Part shown: one piece after another, positions 7,376-16,176 of the stretch
How the letters are laid out: every line of letters begins with the position of its first letter
Numbering within the stretch: position 1 is the first letter of the stretch
Origin: Streptomyces sp. NBC_00353
GTDB lineage: Bacteria > Actinomycetota > Actinomycetes > Streptomycetales > Streptomycetaceae
NCBI RefSeq assembly: GCF_036108815.1
Contig: NZ_CP107985.1
Location: 3,348,001 to 3,412,000, forward strand
Length of the DNA: 64,000 nt
Reading direction: 5' to 3'
Translations under genes and position numbers: made by a program
The notes under the pieces: generated by a model
Seen by the model: only the letters and a program-made list of their open reading frames with translations
What the model was told of the DNA's origin: nothing
Database searches by the model: none

Positions 7376-9157
7376 TCACCAACGAACCCTGCCGCGAAGA
7401 CTGGTGAACAAATAAGCGCAGATCAGGACCGAGAGCGACAACGACAGCGCCACCCCCACGGGGTCCGTCACCACGCGCACGACAGTCACCATCCATCGGT
7501 CCACCACGTGCGGCCACTGCACCCAGGCCAGTTCGCGGAGCCTGGCCGGAAGTCCGAGCATCGAATGTGCGGTCGACCCCGCCGGCACCTTCTCCATGAG
7601 CGGAACGACGAGCACGGGAACGGCGAGTACCGCGGAAATTCCGGCGGACGTGACCCTGAAGATTCCGGCGGCCAGCAGACCGGCCCAGGCGCAGCCGACG
7701 TTCAGGCCCGCCCAACTCGCCGCGAGATAGGTCGCATTCGACGGGACCCGGATCAAGTCGCCTCCGTACAAGAGATGGAGGACTTCCTCGGATGCCAGGA
7801 CGGTCAGCAGCGCGAGCAGCACCGCGACGCCCGCCGAAACGATCAGCTTGGCCAGCAGCAGGCCGATGCGGCGGGGAACGGTGCCTCGACCCGCCGCGAG
7901 CGCCGGGTAGCGGAACTCGTCGCCGAACGAGAGCGCTCCGAGCAGCCCGGCGCCGAATGCGACAGGCGGCAGCGGCAGCGTCGACGGCCAGGCGGCGAGC
8001 ACATCGGGGAGCCGGGCATGGCCGCCGCGGGCGAGCAGGACCGAGAGACCCACCGAGACGACCAGAACGACAGCCGTGATCACCGCCGTTGTTCTGACAC
8101 CGAGGAGTCGGCGCAGTTCATAGCGCAGCGGTTGGAGCGGGCCACGGGCCGGACGCCGTCGGACCGGCGGCGGCAGTTCCGACGCGGACGCGGTTGACGC
8201 GGGCCCCGGTCCGGCCTCCGGATCGGTGACCGGCGACTCCGGACGAGGCGCGGCCCCTGGCCCGGAAGGGCCGGCGGTGACCGGGCCGGTGTCACCGATC
8301 TCGTCGGCCAGCTGATGAACGGGTACGCCGTGACGGAATGCCGTGTCCCCGATCTCCGCGCAGCTGCTGCCGTACACCGACAGACGACTGCTCGCTTCGG
8401 CGACCACCTCGACGGATCGCTGCGCCGCTCGCGCCTCACGGCTGACGATCGTGGCGAGCCGGGCAGCGTGCGGGGTACGGACAACGACGCGGGGGCGCAG
8501 CCGGGTACGGGAGAAGGCGGCGCTGCCCTGGTCGGCGACGAGACGTCCGGAGTCGACCGTGACCACGCGGTCGGCCGTCCGCGCGGCTTCCTTGGGGTCG
8601 CGGGTGGTGTAGAGAACCGTCCCGCCCCGGGCGGCATGGGCGCGCAGCAGCCCGTGCAGCCAGCTCTTCTCGTGCGGGGAGAGCCCCTCTCCGGGGTCGT
8701 CGAGGATCAGCGCATGGGGGTCGCCGAGCAGCGCCGCGGCGAGACCGAGCCTGCGGTCCATACCGACCGACATCGCGCCGATGCGCTGGTCACGCAGCGC
8801 GGCGAGGCCGACGGTCTCGAGCAGCTCGTCGGCCCGGGAGGCGGGCACCCCCGCGGCGGCGCAGAGCATACGGAGCTGGCCACGGGCGGTACGAGCGGGG
8901 TGACCGGGTACGTCTCCGAGGAGCACTCCCACCTCACGGGCGGGGTGCGGGATGCGGTGCAGCGGTCTGCCGCGGAAGTAGGTGATCCCCCGCCCCGGTT
9001 CGATGTCGAGCATCAGACGAAGGGCCATGGTCTTGCCGGAGCCGGGGGCACCGAGGAGCGCGGTGACGGCGCCCGGCCCGGCTTCGAAAGTGAGGTCGTC
9101 CACGGCGGGCGGAAGCCCGCGGTGGGGAGCGCTGGTGAGTCCGATGGCCTGGAGCAT
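7376..9157 (-). CDS. ABC transporter: degenerate ATPase fused to a membrane domain
   Basis: 593 aa. Residues 1-210 form an ABC ATPase domain with an intact Walker A (GAPGSGKT, 36-43). The signature is MSVGM (129-133) instead of LSGGQ, the Walker B ends in DD (153-154) instead of DE, and the H-loop position reads TTRD (R186) instead of THD. A proline-rich linker (about 290-345) follows, then about six hydrophobic segments (about 350-590), such as TAVITAVVLVVSVGLSVLLA and AGVAVLLALLTVLA, so nucleotide-binding and membrane parts are on one chain. The degenerate motifs suggest weak or altered ATP hydrolysis. The gene lies directly upstream of whiH in the same direction. The substrate is unknown. 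Confidence 0.75.
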   Translation of the reverse strand: MLQAIGLTSAPHRGLPPAVDDLTFEAGPGAVTALLGAPGSGKTMALRLMLDIEPGRGITYFRGRPLHRIPHPAREVGVLLGDVPGHPARTARGQLRMLCAAAGVPASRADELLETVGLAALRDQRIGAMSVGMDRRLGLAAALLGDPHALILDDPGEGLSPHEKSWLHGLLRAHAARGGTVLYTTRDPKEAARTADRVVTVDSGRLVADQGSAAFSRTRLRPRVVVRTPHAARLATIVSREARAAQRSVEVVAEASSRLSVYGSSCAEIGDTAFRHGVPVHQLADEIGDTGPVTAGPSGPGAAPRPESPVTDPEAGPGPASTASASELPPPVRRRPARGPLQPLRYELRRLLGVRTTAVITAVVLVVSVGLSVLLARGGHARLPDVLAAWPSTLPLPPVAFGAGLLGALSFGDEFRYPALAAGRGTVPRRIGLLLAKLIVSAGVAVLLALLTVLASEEVLHLLYGGDLIRVPSNATYLAASWAGLNVGCAWAGLLAAGIFRVTSAGISAVLAVPVLVVPLMEKVPAGSTAHSMLGLPARLRELAWVQWPHVVDRWMVTVVRVVTDPVGVALSLSLSVLICAYLFTSLRGRVRW

Positions 9158-9268
9158 CGCTTCTCTCGCGGAAGGTGAGACCGCTCGGCGGCAGGGTGAT
9201 TACCGCAGCAAGATAACGCGACATTTAGGACTTTTAGTGCAGCATCGGACTCGCGGGCGTTCCGCAGG

Positions 9269-10033
9269 TCAGACTTCGGGCCTCAGCATCGGCGGATTGA
9301 GCACCGTGGCCGCGCCGGCCCGGAAAAGCTGGGCCGGACGCCCGCCCTGGCGGGTGGTGGTTCCACCGGCAGGCACCAGGAATCCGGGCGTACCCGTCAC
9401 CTTGCGGTGGAAGTTCCGCGGATCGAGGACCACGCCCCACACCGCCTCGTACACCCGACGGAGCTCGCCGACCGTAAACGCCGGCGGGCAGAAGGCGGTG
9501 GCCAACGAGGAGTACTCGATCTTGGAACGGGCCCGCTCGACACCGTCGGCGAGGATCTGCGCATGGTCGAAGGCCAGCGGGGCCTGCTGCTCACCCTCGC
9601 GACCGTAGCCGCCCTCCGGTCCGAGCAGGTCGTCGACGGGCGCCCACCGCGCACTGTTCGCATCACCGCCCGCACGGGGGGCGGGCAGGTCGGGTGCCAG
9701 TGCCAGGTGGGCGACGCTGACGACCCGCATCCGCGGGTCCCGCTTGGGGTCGCCGTAGGTGGCGAGCTGTTCGAGATGGGCACCGTTGCCGACGGCCGGG
9801 GCCGCCGGGTCGTGGGCGCACAACCCGGTTTCCTCGGCCAGCTCGCGTGCCGCCGCGGCCCCGAGGTCCTCATCAGCCTTGACGAAGCCGCCGGGCAGCG
9901 CCCACCGGCCCTGGAACGGCGACTCACCACGGCGAACCACCAGCGCACACAACGCATGGCGGCGCACGGTGAGCACAACGAGGTCGACGGTGACAGCGAA
10001 GGGCGGGAAGGTCGACGGGTCGTAGGGCGGCAT
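9269..10033 (-). CDS. Nudix hydrolase with C-terminal winged helix (NrtR-like)
   Basis: 254 aa. The N-terminal Nudix fold has a complete Nudix box (GFVKADE, seven residues, then RELAEETGL, about residues 48-72). The C-terminal third (about 165-254) resembles the winged-helix domain of NrtR-type proteins, with the motif VYEAVWGVVLDPRNFHRKV and the end GGRPAQLFRAG. NrtR proteins are ADP-ribose-sensing regulators of NAD metabolism, some of which also hydrolyse ADP-ribose. The intact box here suggests catalysis is retained. No NAD genes are adjacent, so a regulatory target is not evident. The ATG at 10033 is the only sensible start. Confidence 0.8.
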   Translation of the reverse strand: MPPYDPSTFPPFAVTVDLVVLTVRRHALCALVVRRGESPFQGRWALPGGFVKADEDLGAAAARELAEETGLCAHDPAAPAVGNGAHLEQLATYGDPKRDPRMRVVSVAHLALAPDLPAPRAGGDANSARWAPVDDLLGPEGGYGREGEQQAPLAFDHAQILADGVERARSKIEYSSLATAFCPPAFTVGELRRVYEAVWGVVLDPRNFHRKVTGTPGFLVPAGGTTTRQGGRPAQLFRAGAATVLNPPMLRPEV

Positions 10034-10171
10034 GCCGTGATCATAGTCGTCTGCCTGACGATAAACACTCCCTTCGTCACGCTCTTCATCCCTCCCGGAC
10101 CAAGTGCCCTTCGCTGCCCGCTCCCTCCACTCACCTTGCTCCTGACGTCAGGCGCCACACCGCGCCCCCGG

Positions 10172-11479
10172 TCACGGCTGTCGGCCGCTCCTGGTCCCGC
10201 CCCGGCCGTCCGCCCGAGACTCCCGGGCACGCCGTCGGGCAGCCGCCGTTCCGGGACGGACGGTGCCGGACTGCGCCCTCTTCCGCCTCACGGCCGGCGG
10301 GCGCACCGCGCGGGGCACTGCACTCCGCTCCGTACGGTGACTGCTTCGGCCCGTCCGGTCACTGCGCTCCCCGCGCAGACAACGACGCAGGGTTTCCGGG
10401 TCGAGTCCTTGGTTGCACGCCTGGTGGAGAAGTTGAGCGAAGGTGTACTCGGGGTCCGCCCGCAGAGCCAGGCCCAGAGCCACCCGTGCACCCGGTTCGT
10501 CGCCGGTGGACCAGGAGACCCAGCCCGCCAGGGTGAGCGGCGCCGCGGCATGCTCCCCGTACGGTCCGACGCAGCGACGCGAGAGCGCCCGCCACAACCG
10601 CAAGGCGGATTCCGCTTCCGACCCCTCCATCCATTCGGCGGCCTTGTCACGGGTCTCCCGGTCCTGCAGGCCGAGGATCACCGCGGCGGCCTCGTCATGG
10701 CTGATCAGGGAGTCGTCCTGGATGTCCGCGGCGGAGGGCGTCGTCGTCGGCGCCTCCCGGAGGCGTTTCATCAGCGCACGGGCGAGCACCAGCGTCGCGC
10801 GGGCCACCTCCTTGCGTCCCTCCTCATCGAGGATCCTCGGCACCAGAGCGGCGCCCGCCGAGTCCAGAGCCCTTGACTGATCCGCCACGGACGGGGTCTT
10901 CAGGGGAGTGAGCCTGGCTTCCATCTCCCGCAGAGATCCCCGCACTTGAATGCCCGCATAGGTGGCGGCGGCCGCCATCACCGAGGTGCCGGGGAGGGAG
11001 AGCGAGTTCCCGTCGGCCGGACAGCAGCGCGGGTCGGGGCAGCAGTAGGACCAGTACCGGCCGCCGGAGATGCAGAGCGCTTCGAGTACGGGTACGTCGA
11101 GAGCTCCACAGGCCGTGCGCAGACGTTGGGCCAGCGGCCGCAGCCGCTCCATCACCTGGCCCGGGGCCTCCCCGTCGGCAGGATCCTGACAGAGAAAGAT
11201 GACGATCGCCTCGGGACGCTCCCCACGCCGCTCGCTGCCCTTGACCAGACACTCGGCGAGCTGCTCAGCGGTGGACGGCCATTCTTGCGGTGACTGCGGA
11301 ATTCCGAGCCTGAGCCGCCCGCCGAAGCGGCCGCGGCCGCCGTGCAGGGCGACCATGACCACACTGTCGTTCGGATAGAACCCCATGAGATACGGGAGGG
11401 CATCGGCGAGTTCGGCGGGCCCGCGCAGAGTGATCTGCTGCTCGTCGGTCGGCCCGGTGGATTCGTGGTGCTTGTTCAT
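10172..11479 (-). CDS. DUF4192 domain-containing protein
   Basis: 435 aa, cytosolic. Residues about 15-370 match the actinobacterial DUF4192 pattern: TLRGPAELADALPYLMGFYPNDSVVMVALHG at the start, GGRYWSYCCPDPRCCP in the middle (a Cys-rich knot that could bind metal), and a C-terminal helical section with PLTLAGWVSWSTGDEPGARVAL. The last 70 residues are Arg-rich and low-complexity. Function is unknown. The gene is divergent from recQ, and the two share a DnaA-box-bearing intergenic region, an arrangement that I believe is common in streptomycetes. The start ATG (11479) follows the pattern MNKHHE. Confidence 0.8.
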   Translation of the reverse strand: MNKHHESTGPTDEQQITLRGPAELADALPYLMGFYPNDSVVMVALHGGRGRFGGRLRLGIPQSPQEWPSTAEQLAECLVKGSERRGERPEAIVIFLCQDPADGEAPGQVMERLRPLAQRLRTACGALDVPVLEALCISGGRYWSYCCPDPRCCPADGNSLSLPGTSVMAAAATYAGIQVRGSLREMEARLTPLKTPSVADQSRALDSAGAALVPRILDEEGRKEVARATLVLARALMKRLREAPTTTPSAADIQDDSLISHDEAAAVILGLQDRETRDKAAEWMEGSEAESALRLWRALSRRCVGPYGEHAAAPLTLAGWVSWSTGDEPGARVALGLALRADPEYTFAQLLHQACNQGLDPETLRRCLRGERSDRTGRSSHRTERSAVPRAVRPPAVRRKRAQSGTVRPGTAAARRRARESRADGRGGTRSGRQP

Positions 11480-11517
11480 GGCACGACCGTCCCGCGAGCG
11501 GCAGAATCCCGCGACCC

Positions 11518-11540
11518 CCTGTGGATAAGTTGTCCACAGG
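11518..11540. promoter_or_regulatory. Palindrome of two head-to-head DnaA boxes before recQ
   Basis: cctgtgga at 11518-11525 is mirrored by tccacagg at 11533-11540. The right half reads TTGTCCACA on the plus strand (the usual Streptomyces DnaA box) and the left half reads TTATCCACA on the minus strand (the E. coli consensus). The dyad continues outward: cgacccc at 11512-11518 and ggggtcg at 11546-11552. It sits 38 nt from the DUF4192 start and about 50 nt from the recQ start. It could be a DnaA-controlled operator or part of a hairpin. Confidence 0.65.
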
Positions 11541-11589
11541 TCCGCGGGGTCGTTCGCGGTTTGTCACACCCATCGGGTTGCATGGGGGC

Positions 11590-13761
11590 ATGACCAACGC
11601 AGACCGCGCAGAGCTCAGGGCTTCGGCCGATTCCGTACTGGCCCGACTCGTCGGGGACGCCACCGACACTGCCCGGCTGCGCGAGGACCAGTGGCGGGCC
11701 ATCGAGGCCCTGGTCGCGGACAGGCGCAGAGCGCTGGTCGTCCAGCGGACCGGCTGGGGCAAGTCCGCCGTGTATTTCGTCGCGACCTCGCTGCTGCGGG
11801 CGCAGGGCAGCGGCCCGACGGTGATCGTCTCGCCGTTGCTCGCACTGATGCGCAACCAGGTAGCGGCCGCGGCCCGGGCCGGGATCACCGCCCGCACGAT
11901 CAACTCGTCCAATACCGAGGAGTGGGACACCGTCCAGGCCGAGGTGGCGGCAGGGGAAGTGGATGTACTGCTCGTCAGCCCCGAGCGGCTCAACAACCCC
12001 GACTTCCGGGACCAGGTCCTGCCCCGGCTGGCTGCCGCGACAGGGCTGCTCGTGGTCGACGAGGCGCACTGCATCTCCGACTGGGGCCACGACTTCCGGC
12101 CGGATTACCGCCGGCTGCGGACCATGCTCGCCGATCTCCCGGCGGGCGTACCCGTGCTCGCGACGACCGCCACTGCGAACGCGCGGGTGACCGCGGATGT
12201 CGCCGAGCAGCTCGGTACGGGCGCGGGCACGGACGCGCTGGTGCTGCGTGGGCCTCTCGACCGCGAGAGTCTCAGCCTCGGCGTGCTCCAACTGCCGAAC
12301 GCCGCACACCGGCTGGCCTGGCTGGGTGATCATCTCAAGGAGCTCCCGGGCTCCGGGATCATCTACACGCTCACCGTCGCGGCCGCTGAGGAGATCACGG
12401 CGTATCTGCGCCAGTGCGGGCATACCGTGGCCTCCTACACCGGCCGCACCGAGAACGCAGACCGGCAGCAGGCGGAGGACGATCTCCTGGCCAACCGGGT
12501 CAAGGCCCTGGTCGCAACGTCCGCGCTCGGTATGGGATTCGACAAGCCCGACCTCGGCTTCGTCGTGCACCTCGGCTCCCCCTCCTCCCCCATCGCCTAC
12601 TACCAGCAGGTGGGCCGTGCGGGCCGAGGCGTCGAGCATGCCGAGGTGCTGCTGCTCCCAGGTAGGGAGGACGAGGCGATCTGGCAGTACTTCGCATCGG
12701 TTGCCTTCCCCCCGGAGGAGCAGGTCCGGCGGACGATCGATGTGCTCGCCCAGGCCGGGCGGCCGCTCTCGCTGCCTGCTCTGGAGCCGCTGGTCGAGCT
12801 GCGGCGCACCCGCCTGGAGACCATGCTCAAGGTCCTCGACGTCGACGGTGCGGTCAAGCGGGTGAAGGGCGGCTGGATCGCCACGGGAGAGCCCTGGGTC
12901 TACGACTCCGAGCGCTATGCCTGGGTGGCTCGCCAACGGTCAGCCGAGCAGCAGGCGATGCGCGACTACGCAACGACGACCGGCTGCCGGATGGAGTTCC
13001 TCCGTAGCCAGCTGGACGACGAGGAAGCGGCGGCGTGCGGACGCTGCGACAACTGCGCGGGCGCGCGCTTCGACGACGAGGTGTCGACGGCGGCTCTGGA
13101 CACCGCCCGGGGCGAGCTCGGCAGGCCGGGCGTGGAGGTGGAGCCCCGCAAGATGTGGCCGACCGGTCTCGCCGCGGTCGGCGTCGACCTCAAGGGCCGT
13201 ATCCCGACGGGCGAACTGTCCTTCTCGGGGCGCGCCCTCGGCCGGCTCTCCGACATCGGCTGGGGCAACCGGCTGCGTCCGATGCTGGCGGCGCAGACGC
13301 AGGACGCCCCGGTACCGGACGATGTGGCGAACGCGGTGGTGACAGTGCTGGTCGACTGGGCCAAGGGACCGGGCGGCTGGGCATCCGGCAACGCCGATGC
13401 CGCACCCCGGCCCGTCGGCGTCGTCACGGTCGCCTCGCACAGCAGACCGCAGCTCATCCAGTCGCTCGGCAGCCGTATCGCCGAGGTCGGCCGGATGCCA
13501 CTGCTCGGCAGCGTCACTTACGCGCCAGGAGCGGCCGAGGTGCGGATCTCCCGGACCAACAGCGCGCAACGGGTGCGGGCTCTGCACGAGGCTCTCGTCG
13601 TGGAGCCGGAACTGGCCGAGGCGTTGGCGTCGGCGGGGGGCCCGGTGCTGCTCGTGGATGATCTCTCGGACACGGGCTGGACGCTTGCCGTGGCATCCCG
13701 GCTGCTGCGCCGGGCCGGGGCGGAGGGAGTGTTTCCGCTGGTCCTCGCTGTTCAGGCGTGA
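11590..13761 (+). CDS. recQ: RecQ-family ATP-dependent DNA helicase with C-terminal phosphoribosyltransferase-like domain
   Basis: 723 aa superfamily 2 helicase. Walker A is RTGWGKSA (about 53-60), the helicase motif II is DEAH (157-160) in VVDEAHCISDWGHDFRP (typical RecQ), motif III is TATAN, and motif VI is QQVGRAGRG. A Cys group (C at about 465, then CGRCDNC near 482-488) is the RecQ zinc site. Beyond about 540 is an extra region ending in GPVLLVDDLSDTGWT (about 684-698), which has the PRPP-loop pattern of type I phosphoribosyltransferases (ComF-like). The start is the ATG after gcatgggggc; an upstream in-frame GTG at 11521 lies inside the DnaA palindrome and is unlikely. It presumably unwinds recombination and replication intermediates. 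The role of the C-terminal domain is unknown. Confidence 0.9.
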   Translation: MTNADRAELRASADSVLARLVGDATDTARLREDQWRAIEALVADRRRALVVQRTGWGKSAVYFVATSLLRAQGSGPTVIVSPLLALMRNQVAAAARAGITARTINSSNTEEWDTVQAEVAAGEVDVLLVSPERLNNPDFRDQVLPRLAAATGLLVVDEAHCISDWGHDFRPDYRRLRTMLADLPAGVPVLATTATANARVTADVAEQLGTGAGTDALVLRGPLDRESLSLGVLQLPNAAHRLAWLGDHLKELPGSGIIYTLTVAAAEEITAYLRQCGHTVASYTGRTENADRQQAEDDLLANRVKALVATSALGMGFDKPDLGFVVHLGSPSSPIAYYQQVGRAGRGVEHAEVLLLPGREDEAIWQYFASVAFPPEEQVRRTIDVLAQAGRPLSLPALEPLVELRRTRLETMLKVLDVDGAVKRVKGGWIATGEPWVYDSERYAWVARQRSAEQQAMRDYATTTGCRMEFLRSQLDDEEAAACGRCDNCAGARFDDEVSTAALDTARGELGRPGVEVEPRKMWPTGLAAVGVDLKGRIPTGELSFSGRALGRLSDIGWGNRLRPMLAAQTQDAPVPDDVANAVVTVLVDWAKGPGGWASGNADAAPRPVGVVTVASHSRPQLIQSLGSRIAEVGRMPLLGSVTYAPGAAEVRISRTNSAQRVRALHEALVVEPELAEALASAGGPVLLVDDLSDTGWTLAVASRLLRRAGAEGVFPLVLAVQA

Positions 13762-13978
13762 CACGGGGAGTCATCCGTCCACGATCTGGGCAGGGATATC
13801 CGTGTCATTCCGGCTGATTCCCGTCAGCCTCGCCAATTGCTCGTTGCCGCCTGCCGATACGCCAGGGAGAATTGAACTCGCTCCCCGCACGGTCCTTTCG
13901 CGGCCCGGAAGGGCTGTGCCGCGGTGCGCCCCCACCCGACCCTGCCCGCACCGTGGGCGCGTATGCGAAGGGAGGACC

Positions 13979-14602
13979 GTGACCTTCGGATTCGCTCCGT
14001 CCGCAGCCACTTCGGTGTCCGCCGACTCCGTCAACCGCCTTGCCCGAATGCTCGAACCGGCCGAATGGGCCGCTGCAGGCATACCGTTGCTGCGCAGCCC
14101 GCGCGAGGTCGTCAGCGGACTGCACGCCCGGCACCGGCCGACTCCGGCAACTGCCGTCGTCGCCGTGCTCGACCACGAGGAACGCCTCACGGCCAGCGCG
14201 TCGTTCACCCGCCGCCCCGTAGCCGCGGACGGCTGGGAGTTCCGTAACGCGCTGCTGGCGCATCTGCGCCGGGTCATCCCGCACGATCTGCGACGCCGCA
14301 CGCCCGTGCGGACTGCGGTACTGCTCTACTGCCGCGAGGGGGACGAGCGGTGGACGGAGGAGGACGGGGCGTGGATGTGGGGTCTGCGAGACGCCTGCAC
14401 CCTGCACGGCCTTCGGTGCGGTGCGTACATCACGCTGACCCATGGCGGGTGGCAGGTGCTGGGCGAGGGCCGCGGTGGCCGTCGGCCCAACTCCACGTCA
14501 GCGCCTTCGTCTCTCGCCGACACGGTGGGCGAGCACGACCCGTTTCCGCTGCGCACCGGCGGCGGGGCGACGGAGGCACTGCGCCGTACCGCGGCCCGCT
14601 GA
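13979..14602 (+). CDS. Conserved hypothetical protein
   Basis: 207 aa. The GTG start at 13979 has a strong GGGAGGA upstream, and codon bias is good throughout. Nothing catalytic was recognised. Visible features are a helical N-terminus (SVNRLARMLEPAEWAAAG), a central segment VVAVLDHEERLTASASFTRRP, and a conserved-looking block WMWGLRDACTLHGLRCGAYITLTHGGWQVLGEGRGGRRPN. No signal peptide or membrane helix is present. It follows recQ in the same direction, but the 217-nt gap implies its own promoter. Function not assigned. Confidence 0.75.
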   Translation: MTFGFAPSAATSVSADSVNRLARMLEPAEWAAAGIPLLRSPREVVSGLHARHRPTPATAVVAVLDHEERLTASASFTRRPVAADGWEFRNALLAHLRRVIPHDLRRRTPVRTAVLLYCREGDERWTEEDGAWMWGLRDACTLHGLRCGAYITLTHGGWQVLGEGRGGRRPNSTSAPSSLADTVGEHDPFPLRTGGGATEALRRTAAR

Positions 14603-14668
14603 CACGAGCCGTCGGCCCGGCCGCCCCGTCGGGCAGCCGGGTCACCACGGTCGTACGTGCCGTACGGC

Positions 14669-15289
14669 TCAGACGCCGACGCCGAGCACGGTGTTGATCT
14701 GCTGCGGGTCACCGCAGACGATCAACAGCGCCCCGGCGCGCTTCTGCGCGAGGAGCAGCGAACCGGCAGCGGCGTCATCGGCCGCTCCGTTGACCGCGAC
14801 GATCACCACGGGACGGGCCTGCACCCGGTCCGCGCCCGCGGCACCGGCGAAGAAGACATCGTCACCGGCCTCGTGCTGGGCCCAGTAGGCGGCCTCTCCG
14901 AAGGAGAGCTCGTGCACGGCCCACGGGTGATGTTCACCGGTGGTGAGCACCAGGATGTCGCCCGGTGCGCGTCCGGAGTCGAGCAGCAGATCGACTGCCT
15001 CGTCGGCGGCGTCGAGCGCGCCGCCGGCCGGGGCCGGGATCAGCTGGATCTGCGGCACGGAACGGCTCTCCGAGCGGGCCGCCTGAGGCTGAACGGCGGT
15101 GGGGTGCGGGCGTTGCGCGGGGGGCGCGGGCCTCGCGGGACCGGGACCCGGACGACCGGGGCGCGGCATGGCCGCGGAACGCGGACCTGGTACGGGACGG
15201 GGGGTCGGCGCGGTACGGCCTGCGGCCGGAGTGACGCGGGGACCCTGGGCGCTCTCGTGAATCTGAGGCTCCTCGGGGATGAGAGGCAT
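14669..15289 (-). CDS. Conserved protein with proline-rich N-terminus and UvrD-like C-terminal segment
   Basis: 206 aa from the ATG at 15289 (MPLIPEEP); the frame is open to 15325 but the extra residues look untypical. The first 90 residues are Pro/Arg/Ala-rich and probably disordered. The C-terminal 110 residues (DILVLTTGEHHPWAVHELSF, YWAQHEAGDDVFF, RPVVIVAVNG, GALLIVCGDPQ) resemble the tail of domain 2A in UvrD-like helicases that actinobacteria also carry as separate proteins. That similarity is from memory and could be misleading. The gene lies 60 nt downstream of rnhB on the same strand, so it may be cotranscribed with it. Function not known. Confidence 0.65.
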   Translation of the reverse strand: MPLIPEEPQIHESAQGPRVTPAAGRTAPTPRPVPGPRSAAMPRPGRPGPGPARPAPPAQRPHPTAVQPQAARSESRSVPQIQLIPAPAGGALDAADEAVDLLLDSGRAPGDILVLTTGEHHPWAVHELSFGEAAYWAQHEAGDDVFFAGAAGADRVQARPVVIVAVNGAADDAAAGSLLLAQKRAGALLIVCGDPQQINTVLGVGV

Positions 15290-15349
15290 GGGTGGTTGTC
15301 TATCAAACGCCGACGCAATGAGCATCAGCGGGTGGGCACAAATGCGCGA

Positions 15350-16060
15350 TCAGAAGTCGAAGCCGAGCTGGCCCCCGCTTTCCAGTGCAGCCGCCTCGGC
15401 GGAGAAGCGGACCTTCTTCAGGTGCTGCCACTTGGGCAGCGCGTCGAGGTAGGACCACGAGAGGCGGTGGTGGGGCGTAGGCCCCAGCGCCTCCAGAGCG
15501 GCCCTGTGCACGGGGGACGGGTAGCCGGCATTGGCACCGAAGGCGTAGGCGGCGTAGTCCCCCGATTCCGCTCCCAGTTCGGCCATCATCGCGTCCCTGT
15601 GGACCTTCGCGATCACCGAGGCGGCCGCGACTGCGACACAGGACTGGTCGCCCTTGATGACGGTTCGGACCGTCCAGGGCTCGCCCAGGTAGTCGTGCTT
15701 GCCGTCGAGTATCACCGCGTCGGGGCGCACCGGCAGCGCTTCGAGGGCGCGGACAGCGGCGAGGCGCAGGGCCGCGGTCATCCCGAGGTCGTCGATCTCC
15801 TGCGGCGAGGCGTCTCCGAGACCGTAGGCGGTGACCCAGCCCTCGAGCAGCGGCGCCAGCTCGGCGCGGCGCTTGGGGCTGATCAGCTTGGAGTCGGTGA
15901 GTCCGGCAGGAGGCTTGCGGAGGCCGGTGACGGCCGCACACACGGTGACCGGTCCCGCCCACGCTCCGCGTCCGACCTCGTCGACACCGGCGACGGTCTT
16001 GGCACCAGTGGTAGCGCGCAGTGAGCGCTCGACGGTGTGCGTGGGTGGTTCGTACGGCAT
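15350..16060 (-). CDS. rnhB: Ribonuclease HII
   Basis: 236 aa. It cleaves RNA in RNA:DNA hybrids and removes misincorporated ribonucleotides from DNA. The family signature AGVDEVGRGAWAGPV gives catalytic Asp27 and Glu28; Asp119 (ILDGKHDYL) and Asp156 (AKVHRDAMM) complete the acidic centre. The substrate-gripping SVIAKVHRD segment is present. The start is the ATG at 16060 (MPYEPPTH). The longer frame upstream to 16471 is an Arg-rich shadow of the TetR gene. It is likely the first gene of an operon with the unknown gene downstream. Confidence 0.93.
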   Translation of the reverse strand: MPYEPPTHTVERSLRATTGAKTVAGVDEVGRGAWAGPVTVCAAVTGLRKPPAGLTDSKLISPKRRAELAPLLEGWVTAYGLGDASPQEIDDLGMTAALRLAAVRALEALPVRPDAVILDGKHDYLGEPWTVRTVIKGDQSCVAVAAASVIAKVHRDAMMAELGAESGDYAAYAFGANAGYPSPVHRAALEALGPTPHHRLSWSYLDALPKWQHLKKVRFSAEAAALESGGQLGFDF

Positions 16061-16176
16061 GGCGCCAGCCAGCGTACGCCGACGAGAACGCCGAGAACAC
16101 CCCGGGGCGCCGGACCGTTGTGCCGCCCGCGCCGCCCCAACCGGGATGCTCACGGCCCGGCCGCCGGCCGTCGCGT

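Noticed and set aside
11521..11589. Earlier GTG start for recQ
   Set aside because: The GTG lies within the DnaA palindrome and has no ribosome site; the ATG at 11590 follows gggggc and gives the normal RecQ N-terminus.
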